DNA of 64,000 nt from Methanobacterium_D oryzae (GTDB taxonomy: Archaea > Methanobacteriota > Methanobacteria > Methanobacteriales > Methanobacteriaceae). The stretch spans positions 434,001 through 498,000 of the forward strand of contig NZ_JBNPXC010000002.1 of assembly GCF_050433505.1 (NCBI RefSeq), written 5' to 3'. Position numbers and translations under genes: made by a program. This document shows positions 9,085 through 22,136 of the stretch, piece by piece; position 1 is the first letter of the stretch; every line of letters starts with the position of its first letter. The notes under the pieces were generated by a model that was given only the letters and a program-made list of their open reading frames with translations, ran no database searches and was not told the DNA's origin.

Positions 9085-12000
9085 TCATTTAGCTATCGCT
9101 TTTTTAATATTTCCGGATATCAATACATCATAATTATAATTTAAATTTTCCTGTAGAAGTTTGGAGTATAAATTCAAATATTCATCTGCCATTTCATTGG
9201 TACTTCTAAAGGTTATTTCTTTGGCTTGTTCAGCAACTTTAATATATTCTTCCCCTGATTCAATTATTCTTATTATTTCTTTATATGCCGCTGAAGGATT
9301 TTCAAAATCTAAAAGCCATCCTCCACCATTTTTATTAACGCGTTCTTCTAAAACTCCAATTTTTGAAGCTAAAACTGGTACATCACAACTCCATGCTTCT
9401 GATAATGTGTGACAGTATGTTTCAGGCCATATGGAGAATATTCCTATAAATGAAGGTTCAACGTTTTTTACAATCTTGCAGAAATTTTCTCTAGTATAAG
9501 GGCCATGGTAAGTTCCATATTTCTCTAAATTATCCTGCAAGGAACCCATAAAATGGAACTCTAATCTATTGTTTTTATCCTCTTTTTGAAGTGCTTTTAT
9601 AAAGTTCCCTCCTTTTTGGATCCTAATATCTCCTGGAATTAGTATTTTAACTGGTTTATTTTTAGAGGGGATTTCATTCATTTTTGAACGTTTAATTGAT
9701 TTGAAGTCTCTACCGTGTTCTATAACTTTGAATTCTTTGTTTAACAATTGAGGATATATGGAAATAAAAATTTGTTTTACTATATCTGAAGTGGTGACAA
9801 AGGCTGAAGATTTATCTAAAATACTTGAAACTTCATCTCTCCAAGTGTTAATAAATGTCTTTAATTGAGGGAGATCTTCTAATGCTTTATGTGATATATG
9901 GCACTGTCCCTTTCCATCTGTACATTTTCCTTCACAATAACTAATTTTATCATCTAATAAATTAAAGGAAGGACATATAAAGTAGAAATCATGGAATGAT
10001 AAAATTGTTGGTATTCCTAATCTTTCAGTTACATCAACTAAATCAAATGTGTGCTGTATTAAATGTCTAACATGTACAATATCTATTTTTAAACCATTTA
10101 TCACATTAAAATAAATATTTTTAAACTCTTGATTATGGAAATCCTTAGCTGACCATTTCGATTTAACTGTCCATGAATATATTTCTTTATACTCGTTGTT
10201 TATAAATCTTGATAATACTACTTCATCTGCATTGGATGATAGGATATAGCAATCTAAGTCTTTTTGAATATGTTTCATGAGATCTTCATTAGTATATTGA
10301 GTTCCGCCACCGCCACTATGTACTACATACAATATTCTTTTTTTGCATATCTTTTCAATTTCACCTTTATCTAATGCAGATTTAATGTTATTTGAGATAA
10401 TTTTAAGTTTAGAGGATGTTAAAAATTCGTTTGCTTGTTTTGTATAAGTAGGATGTATTTTTTCAAGAGTATGTTGATTTTTTCCTTTCAGCACGTCTTT
10501 TTCAGATGAAAAAGATGCACTCCTTTTATGATAAATGAATATAGAATCATCATAGATATTTATCCAGTTTTTATATGTTGCTCTCATACAAAAATCGTTT
10601 TCTTCTCCATATCCTCTTCCAAAATTTTTTTCATCAAAAAGTCCAATGTCGTTTATAGTTTCCCGCTTAATAAACATGCAAAACCCGTTGGTTGTAGGAG
10701 CTTCAACAGTTATGTCAGATGATACTTTTTCTACCAGTGTTGCCATATCATTGATAGTCAAACCTTCAGGTATTGGATTATCTACTCCCATTTCAGGTAT
10801 AGAAATAGTGGATGCATTTGTAAGAGGTGTTACTGTGCCTATTCTTTCATTAGAATAAGCTGCTACAACTAACTTTTGTAACCATTTTGGCGTAACAATG
10901 GTATCACTATTTAAGAGTACAACATCACCCTCAGAATTTTCAATTCCAACATTGATATTTTTAGTGTATCCCCTGTTTTCTGAATTTCTTATAACTTTTA
11001 AATGAGGTATTTTTTCCATTTCATCCAGTAAAATGCCTATCCTTTCATCAGAGCTACAGTCATCAATTAATATTAATTCATAAGGGATGCTAGTGTTTTC
11101 TAGCACACTATAAATGCATTTTTTTGTATCATCATATGCATTGTAAATTGTGATAATAACTGAGATTTTTTTATCAGGATTTAAAGCATTTAAAATACTG
11201 TTTGTTTCTTTAGTAGATTTAAGAGGATAAGTTTGCATTAATTGTTGGTTTTTACTTTTTAAAATAGCATTTGCAGTCGCTTTTAAGTAAGCATATCCAT
11301 ATTTTCTATCTGGCTCTAAATGAGCTCCTTCAGCCCATTCATTCCATGCATTAATGAAAACAAACTGTTCAGTTTCATCCATAGTTTCTTTTGTAAATTC
11401 TATAACATTATTTAACCATTTTTCATACAGTTCAGGATTTCCTAAATAAACCTGTCCATCATTGAACCTACGTGGAGTGTTATCCCATGAAGGAAAAACA
11501 GTTTTAAATGTTTTATAATTCTCTTCTCCACCCATGTACTGTTTATCGTTGATAAATTTTTCAACATCATAAACTGGAGGGTGATAAGCATTATTTAAGA
11601 ACTTAATATTTTCTTTATGTTCCTCTGGTTGGGGTGTATTTGGAGGGAATTCAACCGCAGCATCCATACCATAAGATTCAGGATCAGCAAAATCATGGCG
11701 TTTTGCCCCCACAATATATAATTCACCGATACCCTCATTTTTACAATATTCTCTCCATATAGAAAATGTTTCCTTGGGGTTTGGAAGCAGTTGGGGTTTA
11801 TAAACCATTATTAATGGTTTGTTATTGATTTTGATGTATCTTTTATCTTTGAAGTATTTACTCAAGTCTTTAATGATTTCTAAATCGTCTTCAGGAGTAT
11901 AATCTTGAGCTATTAATATGTCATCTTCATTTCCGTCCCATCTTCTAGTCCAGTTTTCATTAGCCCAACATATACAGAATGGGAAATCTAGTTCTTCTGG

Positions 12001-13758
12001 ATTTTCTAAAAGTGTTTTAATTGGTGTTTCCATTAATTTTGTCCCATTAAACCAGTAATAATGGTAACAGAAACCGAAAAGCCCATATTGTTTTGCAAGC
12101 TCTATTTGGCGTTTTTGGGTTTCAATTAATCTTAAATCATAAAATCCTAAGTCAATAGGTAAATGAGGTTGATAATGGCCAGCAAAGAGAGGCACTGCTT
12201 TAGTTACATTGGTCCATTCAGTAAAACCTTTACCCCACCATTCGTCATTTTGTGGGAATGGATGGAATTGTGGAAGATAAAAAGCAATTAATTTAATATC
12301 ATCTTCTTTTAGGTCTATTTTAAAATCTGGCTGGTACTCGACAAAATCATTTGATTTATTAAATGCGTTATGGACTAGATTTGTAATATATTGTGTTTTA
12401 AAATCATTGTCGGTATCAGATAACTTTGAAGACACTCCTGAATTATTCATGGCATTAGTTAAGGTATTTGGTTTGTTTCTTGTTTTTCTTCCTTCTTTTA
12501 TTCCATACAAACTATAATGAATAAGTGGATTTAAATTTGAATTTCTAACATCAGCATTTGCATTTAGATAATAATTAATGTCAAATGAGGGATTAGGGTC
12601 TCGACCTTCTTTAAAACCATGATAAATGTAATGAAGTATAGGATCAACGCCAGATACTCTAATATCAGTATAATTTTTTAAATAATAACCTATATCTAAT
12701 AATTCGTTCTTTTTAATAGCCTTATAGCCCTTAATATTTAATAAAGCATTCTTTAAACTATTATTATTCCTATTAAATAAAATATACAAACTAGGAAACA
12801 TTGAAATTAATTTTTTGGATATGGACTTATTACTGTTTGAGTATTGCAATTGATAAAAACGAGCTTTAAGATCATCTATTTGAGAATCTTTTTCTTTAAT
12901 TAATTCGTTTGATTCTTTAATTAATTCGTTTGATTCTTTTAATTCGATTTTTATTTGTTCCAGTTTAGTTTTATTTTCATTAAGTCTATTTTCAAAAAAG
13001 TTAGCCTTGCCTTTTAATTCGGTACATTCAATTATTAATTTCACTCTTTCTTCTTCAAGGCCATCGCCAATAGAAGCAGTTCTTATTATATTTTTTACTA
13101 TATCTTCAATTGTATTTTTAGGATATAATATTCCTAATCCATGAAAAGCATTTATATGTTCAAAAGAAAATTCTAGATCGGATTCATTAATAAAATCTTC
13201 TAATGCAGTTAATATGCCATTTTTAGGGTTATTTTCATAAATTGAGTGATATTGCTGAGAATTTAACCCCCGATCCTTTACTAGATCTGTTTGCCCGAAA
13301 TAGATTCCTGCTTTTTTAATGGGTTGTTTATATGCATCAGGGATATTTTCATGGTTATAGTAAAGATCTCTTCGACCATATGGCCAACTAATATCATGTA
13401 AAAATACAACAGGGAACTTTTTGCCTTTAAAGCTTTTTTCTATTATTTTTAATTCATTATAAACAGTATACCAATTATGATCACCATCTAACAAAATTAC
13501 ATCATAATCTTCAAGTAGAGGTAATCTGCTTAAGCTTAAATCTTTATAAATTTCAAATCTATCTCCATATTTGGCCTTATATTCATCAATATCAAATTTA
13601 GGGAAAGGATCAATAGCACTCATGTGTGCATCATATTTTTTACAGTATTCTAAAATATTTTGAGTGTTTATACCCGTATCTGAACCTATTTCAACAATAT
13701 AATTAGCATTAATCTGCTCGATGATAGGGAGAATTACATTATTCCATAATCTATTCAT
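9085..13758 (-). CDS. Giant glycan-assembly protein: methyltransferase, coiled coil, repeat module, WbsX/GH99-like, GT2, GT4
   Basis: 1557 residues. Domains in order: class I methyltransferase-like (about 15-220; VEIGSDTGINT, LLDGDHNWYTVY); charged coiled coil (about 235-305) with a duplicated KESNELI; a YYLKN/HYIYHGFKEGR repeat module (about 311-424); WbsX/GH99-like domain (about 485-835; FYLPQFHPFPQND, ICWANENWTRRWDG, NAWNEWAEGAHLEPD); GT2 (about 862-1110; DDCSSDE, LNSDTIVTP, GYGEENDFCMRA); GT4 (about 1138-1530; EX7E motif in PETYCHTLSEAW). SD GGGGCGG. Such multidomain proteins occur in bacterial O-antigen loci. It probably builds and perhaps methyl-caps part of the chain in the cytosol. 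The exact sugars are unknown. Confidence 0.92.
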   Translation of the reverse strand: MNRLWNNVILPIIEQINANYIVEIGSDTGINTQNILEYCKKYDAHMSAIDPFPKFDIDEYKAKYGDRFEIYKDLSLSRLPLLEDYDVILLDGDHNWYTVYNELKIIEKSFKGKKFPVVFLHDISWPYGRRDLYYNHENIPDAYKQPIKKAGIYFGQTDLVKDRGLNSQQYHSIYENNPKNGILTALEDFINESDLEFSFEHINAFHGLGILYPKNTIEDIVKNIIRTASIGDGLEEERVKLIIECTELKGKANFFENRLNENKTKLEQIKIELKESNELIKESNELIKEKDSQIDDLKARFYQLQYSNSNKSISKKLISMFPSLYILFNRNNNSLKNALLNIKGYKAIKKNELLDIGYYLKNYTDIRVSGVDPILHYIYHGFKEGRDPNPSFDINYYLNANADVRNSNLNPLIHYSLYGIKEGRKTRNKPNTLTNAMNNSGVSSKLSDTDNDFKTQYITNLVHNAFNKSNDFVEYQPDFKIDLKEDDIKLIAFYLPQFHPFPQNDEWWGKGFTEWTNVTKAVPLFAGHYQPHLPIDLGFYDLRLIETQKRQIELAKQYGLFGFCYHYYWFNGTKLMETPIKTLLENPEELDFPFCICWANENWTRRWDGNEDDILIAQDYTPEDDLEIIKDLSKYFKDKRYIKINNKPLIMVYKPQLLPNPKETFSIWREYCKNEGIGELYIVGAKRHDFADPESYGMDAAVEFPPNTPQPEEHKENIKFLNNAYHPPVYDVEKFINDKQYMGGEENYKTFKTVFPSWDNTPRRFNDGQVYLGNPELYEKWLNNVIEFTKETMDETEQFVFINAWNEWAEGAHLEPDRKYGYAYLKATANAILKSKNQQLMQTYPLKSTKETNSILNALNPDKKISVIITIYNAYDDTKKCIYSVLENTSIPYELILIDDCSSDERIGILLDEMEKIPHLKVIRNSENRGYTKNINVGIENSEGDVVLLNSDTIVTPKWLQKLVVAAYSNERIGTVTPLTNASTISIPEMGVDNPIPEGLTINDMATLVEKVSSDITVEAPTTNGFCMFIKRETINDIGLFDEKNFGRGYGEENDFCMRATYKNWINIYDDSIFIYHKRSASFSSEKDVLKGKNQHTLEKIHPTYTKQANEFLTSSKLKIISNNIKSALDKGEIEKICKKRILYVVHSGGGGTQYTNEDLMKHIQKDLDCYILSSNADEVVLSRFINNEYKEIYSWTVKSKWSAKDFHNQEFKNIYFNVINGLKIDIVHVRHLIQHTFDLVDVTERLGIPTILSFHDFYFICPSFNLLDDKISYCEGKCTDGKGQCHISHKALEDLPQLKTFINTWRDEVSSILDKSSAFVTTSDIVKQIFISIYPQLLNKEFKVIEHGRDFKSIKRSKMNEIPSKNKPVKILIPGDIRIQKGGNFIKALQKEDKNNRLEFHFMGSLQDNLEKYGTYHGPYTRENFCKIVKNVEPSFIGIFSIWPETYCHTLSEAWSCDVPVLASKIGVLEERVNKNGGGWLLDFENPSAAYKEIIRIIESGEEYIKVAEQAKEITFRSTNEMADEYLNLYSKLLQENLNYNYDVLISGNIKKAIAK
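12500..12544. repeat. 45-nt direct repeat, copy 1
   Basis: Lies inside the repeat-module region of the giant glycosyltransferase gene. It matches 14988-15032 in the AlgX-like gene at 44 of 45 bases, in the same orientation, and encodes the LNPLIHYSLYGIKE stretch. The near-identity at nucleotide level points to recent duplication or gene conversion. Confidence 0.8.
12894..12935. repeat. 21-bp tandem repeat, two copies, in the coiled coil
   Basis: Two exact 21-bp units (12894-12914, 12915-12935) followed by a partial third. They encode the duplicated heptad KESNELI in the coiled coil of the giant glycosyltransferase, so gain or loss of a unit would change coil length by exactly one heptad and keep frame. 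Confidence 0.85.
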
Positions 13759-13990
13759 TCAACCGCCCCTTAGCTAGTAGTAATATTTAAATAATATTTA
13801 ACAATTTTTAATTAATTGTTTTTTATTAAGTCTTTTATTTTAATTTGTAATATTTAGACCATTTATCTTAAAAAACTTTAGTATAATTTTTAAAATTTTT
13901 CCACAAAAATATATTTAAGTGTTTAATATATTAAAATATAAATTTTTGTAGAGTTATTCATAAGAATTTTGGTCATGATAAATTAAGTTT

Positions 13991-15340
13991 TTACTTAATT
14001 TCATATTTCATGTTTTCTAAGAATCTTTCTGTTCTTATCTCCAGAATAATATCTGGCTTATACCATTCAATTAAGTCTTTATTAAAAAACCAGTGATCCC
14101 AATATAACAATATTTCCTTAAAATAAATAGCTAATATGTCTTTTAAATAATTCACTGTAGAATCTCTAAAAATCAAAACCCTCAAATTTTTTAACCCTTG
14201 TTCATTTTTATAGTGTTCTGTCTCTCTTAATCTAACAGTTTTAAATTCTTCTGGAAGATTTTCATTTAAATTAACAATAAATTTATTGTTAAAACGCACA
14301 CCTTTTTCGTGTATATATTCTTCTCTTTCTTCATCCGAGTACGACCAGTTCTTTTCAGCTAAAAGATCACCATAATGTTCGTAATTGATGTAAGATATTT
14401 GTTCTTCAACTAATTTTTCAAAGTCTTCTCTTTTAAAATCCTTATCAATATAATTTAGGAAATGATAAGACAGCTCTTTACCTCCAAAATAATTCATATG
14501 GGATTCATTCTTGTAATAACAAGTGTGATCTAAATTATGTGAAAAGTCAGGTATTATATTGCTTATTAAATCATAATTACGCTTAATTAATTTGACATCA
14601 AAGGGTAAAAAATCTTTACAAATTAAGCTCTTATCGGGTGTCAAGAAAAAATAATAGTTAATATTATTAGTTCGGCAGTAATCTTTCTTATAATCCAAAT
14701 TTTTAATAAAAAGAGGAACATTAAAATTGTTTATGTAAGCATAATCAAAATGTTGTCTAATTTCACTATTTGAATCATTTATTAAAAATAAATATCCATC
14801 ATTCCCTTTTAAAGCAAGTTTTTTAAGATATCCATAATCAGGCACTGTACTAAATTTAGCTCTGTCTTCCTCTAAATCTTTTAATTTATTTTCTGCAAGT
14901 TCAAGTTTTGATTTTTCTTCATTTAATTTATCTTGCAACACGTTTATTTGAGTTTCAAGAGTATCATCTATTTTTCTTCCTTCTTTAATTCCATACAAAC
15001 TATAATGAACAAGTGGATTTAAATTTGAATTTTTAACATCACTATTTATTTCTAAATAATATTTACCATCGAAAGAAGGATTAGGTTTTCTACCTTCTTT
15101 GAAACCATGATATATATAATGTAAAACAGGATCTAAACCAGAACGTTTGACATCAGCGTTATTTTTTAAATAATAATCCGTATCCAGTAAATAATTACTT
15201 TTAATCGATTTATAACCTTTAATATTAGTTAAAGCATTCTTTAAATCGCTATTATTTTTATTAAGGAGAATATACAAACTAGGAAACCTTGAAATTAACC
15301 TTTGAAAAATTGATTTATTATAATTCTCTGTATTATTCAT
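13991..15340 (-). CDS. AlgX/AlgJ-like SGNH protein with N-terminal repeat module (predicted glycan O-acyltransferase)
   Basis: 449 residues. Residues about 8-123 are the same repeat module as residues 311-424 of the giant glycosyltransferase encoded downstream. A coiled coil follows (about 125-162). The C-terminal domain (about 165-445) resembles AlgX/AlgJ/DHHW SGNH enzymes: KGNDGYLFLIND, FFLTPDKS, the Asp/His-like motif ESHMN (280-283) and the Ser motif FRDST (about 391-395; usually GDS). The C-terminal WYKPDIILEIRTERFL is also family-typical. There is no signal peptide, so it probably acts in the cytosol, unlike AlgX. The role, acyl decoration of the glycan, is inferred. SD GGAGA. Confidence 0.78.
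   Translation of the reverse strand: MNNTENYNKSIFQRLISRFPSLYILLNKNNSDLKNALTNIKGYKSIKSNYLLDTDYYLKNNADVKRSGLDPVLHYIYHGFKEGRKPNPSFDGKYYLEINSDVKNSNLNPLVHYSLYGIKEGRKIDDTLETQINVLQDKLNEEKSKLELAENKLKDLEEDRAKFSTVPDYGYLKKLALKGNDGYLFLINDSNSEIRQHFDYAYINNFNVPLFIKNLDYKKDYCRTNNINYYFFLTPDKSLICKDFLPFDVKLIKRNYDLISNIIPDFSHNLDHTCYYKNESHMNYFGGKELSYHFLNYIDKDFKREDFEKLVEEQISYINYEHYGDLLAEKNWSYSDEEREEYIHEKGVRFNNKFIVNLNENLPEEFKTVRLRETEHYKNEQGLKNLRVLIFRDSTVNYLKDILAIYFKEILLYWDHWFFNKDLIEWYKPDIILEIRTERFLENMKYEIK
14988..15032. repeat. 45-nt direct repeat, copy 2
   Basis: Partner of 12500-12544, with one mismatch. It encodes LNPLVHYSLYGIKE in the AlgX-like protein. The two copies lie about 2.5 kb apart in direct orientation, so recombination between them could fuse the two genes. 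Confidence 0.8.
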
Positions 15341-15349
15341 GTTTATCTC

Positions 15350-18280
<2,931 letters not shown>

Positions 18281-18432
18281 ATTCCGCCTCAATAATTTAT
18301 AAAAAATCTGCTTTAATAAATCAAGTAATAGAATAAATCTTATATAATTTTCTATGATTTATATCTAATCTAATATACTATCAATACATTGAATAAACTA
18401 ATTTGACATAGCCAAAATAATATTTAAAATAT

Positions 18433-18458
18433 AAAAAAAGAATAACTTTAAAGTTATT
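18433..18458 (-). terminator. Palindromic hairpin and T7 after the first surface protein gene
   Basis: On the minus strand an 18-bp perfect palindrome (18441-18458) is followed by T residues at 18433-18439, just past the stop of the beta-helix protein gene. Confidence 0.6.
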
Positions 18459-18473
18459 TTTAGCTATTTTTAA

Positions 18474-20729
18474 TTAAATTATATTAATTGCAGTTGAAAC
18501 CAGTTGATAGTTAAGTTTTGCAGTGATATGAGCAGTGCCGGATCTTGTTGCATATAGAGTATTTGTTGCGATACCTTTGTTTGTATAACTTGTAATTGAG
18601 TTTAAGGTTCCAAAGGCGGTTGTATCTGTTGAACCAAAGGTTACTCCAATTCCGTCTGCAATATAACCATTTACGGGGTCATGATAAACACCATTGGAAT
18701 CATACCTTAAATTAGCAGTAATTATTGATGAAGTGTACTTATTTATGCTTCTGGGGCTTGCTGCAATTTTTAGTACCATCCATGGACCTACATTCACATA
18801 ACCTGAAACTTTACATTTGGGATTAGCATTTGAACCCCACCAATTATATTTAGCGTCAACTGAACCAACAGGACATGCTATTTGGCTGTTTCCACTTCCA
18901 ACAATTTGGTTAAACCGAATGCATCCATTACCGTAGATAAATATGGTTCCGCCCTTGCTTGCACTATTGCCCATGAAAACATTTTTATAAATACTTAAAG
19001 TGCCTTTATCATTGAGAACTGCTCCTCCGTAATTAGTTGCTTTATTGTATTTGAAATTTGTTGAACTTACACTTAGTTTTCCATAATAATTGTATATGGC
19101 TCCTGCTTTATTTGTTGCAGTATTGCTTGTAAATCCATTATTACTTGCTGTTATAGTACCTTGTGAATTGTATATAGCTGCACCACTACCCTTAATAGCT
19201 TTGTTACCCGTAAAAGAGCTGCTAAATATGTTTATTGTTCCCTTATCGTTGATGATTGCTCCACCAAAATAAGGTGCACTATTATAATTAAAAACACTAT
19301 TTGTTATTTTGAGATTATTGCAGTAATTTTCAATAGCACCACCTTTATTAGTGGCCGTATTACTTGTAAAAGTAGTTTCTGAAACAGTTAATGGACCCGC
19401 ATTATAAATAGCTCCACCAATACCGCCAGTTACTCTGTTACTTGTAAAAGTGCTCTTAGCAACATTTCCGGTACCTCCAGAATTGTAAATAGCACCAGCT
19501 GAAATAGGAGCATTATTATTTGCATATGAATTATTTATTGCAGTAAGAATACCTCTAAGATTACCTATTGCTCCACCAGATTTTTTCGCATTATTATATT
19601 TAAAAGAGCTATTATTTACGTTTAATATACCTGCTCCATTTAGAATAGCCCCTCCGATTTCATTTGCAGTGTTACTGGTGAAAGTGCTGCTGGATATATT
19701 TACGATACCTCCATTGATATCATTTCCTGTGTTGTCATTATGAATAGCTCCACCACCCATAGTTGCGAAATTACTTGTAAATGAACTGCCAGTTACAGTT
19801 AAAGTAGCTCTCCAATTGATAATTGCTCCAGAATTAGCTGATTTATTATTAGTGAAAGTACAATTAGTAACTGTTAGATAACCTCTGCTACCATCCTCGC
19901 TATAATGAGCTATTGCTCCACCATATCTGGTTGATGTGTTATTTGTAAATGAACTACGGGTTATATTTGAAGAACCTCCATTGTTTTCAATGGCTCCACC
20001 AGCATATGCACTATTGCTGTTAAATGAACTATCAGTCACTGTCAAACTTTTTAAATTGTAAATAGCTCCACCATCAATATTCGCATGATTATAACTGAAA
20101 TAACAATTATCTACAATTAAATTATTATTGTTATATATGGCTCCACCGCAATTCTGGGCTGCTTTATTATTTATAAATGTGCTTTTAGTTACAGTTAAAC
20201 TACCGTATGAATTGATAATAGCTCCACCACTTGCACTTGCTGTATTATTGACAAAAGTACAATTAGTAATATTTAATGAACTTTTGTAATTGCAGATAGC
20301 ACCACCACTGTCAGATACTTGTCCATTAATAAAAGTTACATTTGCTATACTCACATTCATTCCACTGCTGATATAGAATATTCTATTTGATTTTTGAGCA
20401 TCAATTATGGTGCTTTTTTGACTTTCACCATGAATAGTTATATTTTTACGTATAGCTATATTGGATTCTTTATAAGTTCCATTTGCAATTTTTACAATCC
20501 CATTATTTTGTACAGTATTAATGGCACTATTAATGGTTTTTTTTGGCCCATCTTGTCCATTCCATGTAGGAGAAGTTCCACTCCAGGCATCATTTCCACC
20601 TGGACTAACATATATGTCAGATTGACTCGCTGCTGCGGCTGTATTAATATTAAATAAAAATATTAGGGCAATACTAATTAATAGAGAAGAAATAATCAAC
20701 TTTTTAATGTTATTTGTGTATATTATCAC
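18474..20729 (-). CDS. Secreted beta-helix adhesin-like protein with C-terminal Ig-like domain
   Basis: 751 residues. The signal peptide (KKLIISSLLISIALIFLF, cleavage probably after AAAA near residue 34) leads into a right-handed beta-helix of about 18 Pmp-type repeats (GGAIYN, with FTSNTA or FTNN between) from about 60 to 600. A C-terminal Ig-like domain of Big_1 type (about 650-751; SSIITANLRYDSNGVYHDPVNG) closes it. Proteins of this build are called adhesin-like in Methanobacteriales. The start is GTG at 20729. It sits inside the glycan locus but has its own promoter and terminator. It is a likely target for surface glycosylation (inference). Confidence 0.88.
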   Translation of the reverse strand: MIIYTNNIKKLIISSLLISIALIFLFNINTAAAASQSDIYVSPGGNDAWSGTSPTWNGQDGPKKTINSAINTVQNNGIVKIANGTYKESNIAIRKNITIHGESQKSTIIDAQKSNRIFYISSGMNVSIANVTFINGQVSDSGGAICNYKSSLNITNCTFVNNTASASGGAIINSYGSLTVTKSTFINNKAAQNCGGAIYNNNNLIVDNCYFSYNHANIDGGAIYNLKSLTVTDSSFNSNSAYAGGAIENNGGSSNITRSSFTNNTSTRYGGAIAHYSEDGSRGYLTVTNCTFTNNKSANSGAIINWRATLTVTGSSFTSNFATMGGGAIHNDNTGNDINGGIVNISSSTFTSNTANEIGGAILNGAGILNVNNSSFKYNNAKKSGGAIGNLRGILTAINNSYANNNAPISAGAIYNSGGTGNVAKSTFTSNRVTGGIGGAIYNAGPLTVSETTFTSNTATNKGGAIENYCNNLKITNSVFNYNSAPYFGGAIINDKGTINIFSSSFTGNKAIKGSGAAIYNSQGTITASNNGFTSNTATNKAGAIYNYYGKLSVSSTNFKYNKATNYGGAVLNDKGTLSIYKNVFMGNSASKGGTIFIYGNGCIRFNQIVGSGNSQIACPVGSVDAKYNWWGSNANPKCKVSGYVNVGPWMVLKIAASPRSINKYTSSIITANLRYDSNGVYHDPVNGYIADGIGVTFGSTDTTAFGTLNSITSYTNKGIATNTLYATRSGTAHITAKLNYQLVSTAINII

Positions 20730-20780
20730 ATTAATCCCAACCTTTAATATTATTTATGCCCTGATTGGTATTTCATATTC

Positions 20781-20790
20781 TTTATATAAA
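20781..20790 (-). promoter_or_regulatory. TATA box of the beta-helix surface protein gene
   Basis: TTTATATAAA, with an A-rich upstream element (AAAATA) on the minus strand, lies about 52 bases before the GTG start. That predicts a leader of roughly 25-30 bases. It is close to the archaeal TATA consensus. Confidence 0.5.
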
Positions 20791-21053
20791 TATTTTAATT
20801 AAATATTCATAATAATTTAATTTTTTATGATAATTTTTAAAATAGGCCTTTTAAACAATAAATAAGACAAATTTCTTAATATTATAAATTAGTTAAATTT
20901 TAAATCTTTGATAAATTTCAGAAAAAGCGTGTTAACATCATGATATCTTAGGAAAGTCACTGAAATTTAAAATAATAATTAAAGTTAATTTGATTTCGTT
21001 AAATTAAAATGAGAAACAATTGGATAATAAGCGAAATATAATTATTTAGAGTT
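20791..21053. other. Intergenic, no gene seen
   Basis: With 20730-20780 this forms a 324-base AT-rich gap between the surface protein gene and the GT2 gene upstream. No frame with a ribosome site is visible. Confidence 0.5.
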
Positions 21054-22136
21054 TTAATTCATTAAATTCTTTAGTATATTGCTGATTTTACGTAAAGGGG
21101 AAGTAACTATCCATGAAGTACTATTTTGATATTTTAAGATTTTATTTTTCAATTTTTCCTCATTTTCAAGTTTTTCTTTTTCTAAATTTTTAATTTGATT
21201 TTTAGAATCTAGATAATCTAAAGAAATCCTTTCACAATTTTCTAAAAGATTTGCAAGGGGATTAATTTTATTATTGGTGTATTTTATTTTAATATTTCCA
21301 CAAAAACTTAGATCTATGGGATCTTCATAGAGTTTAATTTCAGTTTTTTCGATTAATGCATATTCTTTTGCAAATTTAATAACATCTTCATTTTTTATTT
21401 CTTCATTTTTCTTTAGCTCATTAAATATATTTTTCCAGTGAAAACTAGCTCCCGGTGTCCTTTTAGGATCGATTAAAGCGTTAATCCAGTTTACCATAAT
21501 TTTAGATGCTGTTTGTTCTTTTGACCGTATTGGGAAATGAGCTATACGGAGATCAAAGTTATTAAAGTTCTTTATTGAATCAACATGTTGAGAGTCGAAT
21601 ACTAAATCGTGGTTTCCTCTAGTTAATTTAACATTATAATTTTTAACCAGCTCTTTTGGTAAAATTACTTTATAAAACTTTTCCAGCTCCTCATCACGAG
21701 CGAGAGTTATTTTAGCAGGTATGAATTTTTCATCATCATTTTTAAAATCAGGAACATATGTTTTCCATTTAACGTGGTAATAAGTGTTTTTATCCATTTG
21801 CTCTAAAATTTTTCTGGGATTACCTTTGTTAGACGAAATAATAAATTCATCTGCATCTAATGGCACAACTATATCTGCTTTAAATTCGTGAATAGCCTTT
21901 AATAATAGTTTATTTAATTTAGTTTCTGGATCAAATTCTTTATTTTCATCTTCATAAATAAATATGGGCAATTCTTCACTTTTTAAAAGTTTTAGAATTT
22001 CAAGAGTATTATCAGTACTAGCATTATCTAAAATAATCATTCCATCAAAAATATTGATATTATATCGAACAAATGATTCGATAATATCCATTTCATTTTT
22101 TACCATGCTGATTGAAAATATTTTCTTCTTTTTCAT
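21054..22136 (-). CDS. GT2-like glycosyltransferase (Glyco_tranf_2_4 type) with C-terminal coiled coil
   Basis: The N-terminal domain starts FSISMVKNEMDIIE and has DNASTDNT and the DXD-like PLDADEFI, the pattern of the Glyco_tranf_2_4 family. It is followed by an acceptor region and a C-terminal charged coiled coil (about 310-345; NQIKNLEKEKLENEEKL). A TTG lies 9 bases upstream of the chosen ATG at 22136. No membrane segment. It lies downstream of the double GT2 gene after a 150-base gap. The sugar is unknown. Confidence 0.85.
   Translation of the reverse strand: MKKKKIFSISMVKNEMDIIESFVRYNINIFDGMIILDNASTDNTLEILKLLKSEELPIFIYEDENKEFDPETKLNKLLLKAIHEFKADIVVPLDADEFIISSNKGNPRKILEQMDKNTYYHVKWKTYVPDFKNDDEKFIPAKITLARDEELEKFYKVILPKELVKNYNVKLTRGNHDLVFDSQHVDSIKNFNNFDLRIAHFPIRSKEQTASKIMVNWINALIDPKRTPGASFHWKNIFNELKKNEEIKNEDVIKFAKEYALIEKTEIKLYEDPIDLSFCGNIKIKYTNNKINPLANLLENCERISLDYLDSKNQIKNLEKEKLENEEKLKNKILKYQNSTSWIVTSPLRKISNILKNLMN

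Noticed and set aside
18474..20729. Repeated segments as a CRISPR array or satellite
   Set aside because: The repeats are imperfect, vary in length and translate to GGAIYN beta-helix rungs of one protein.
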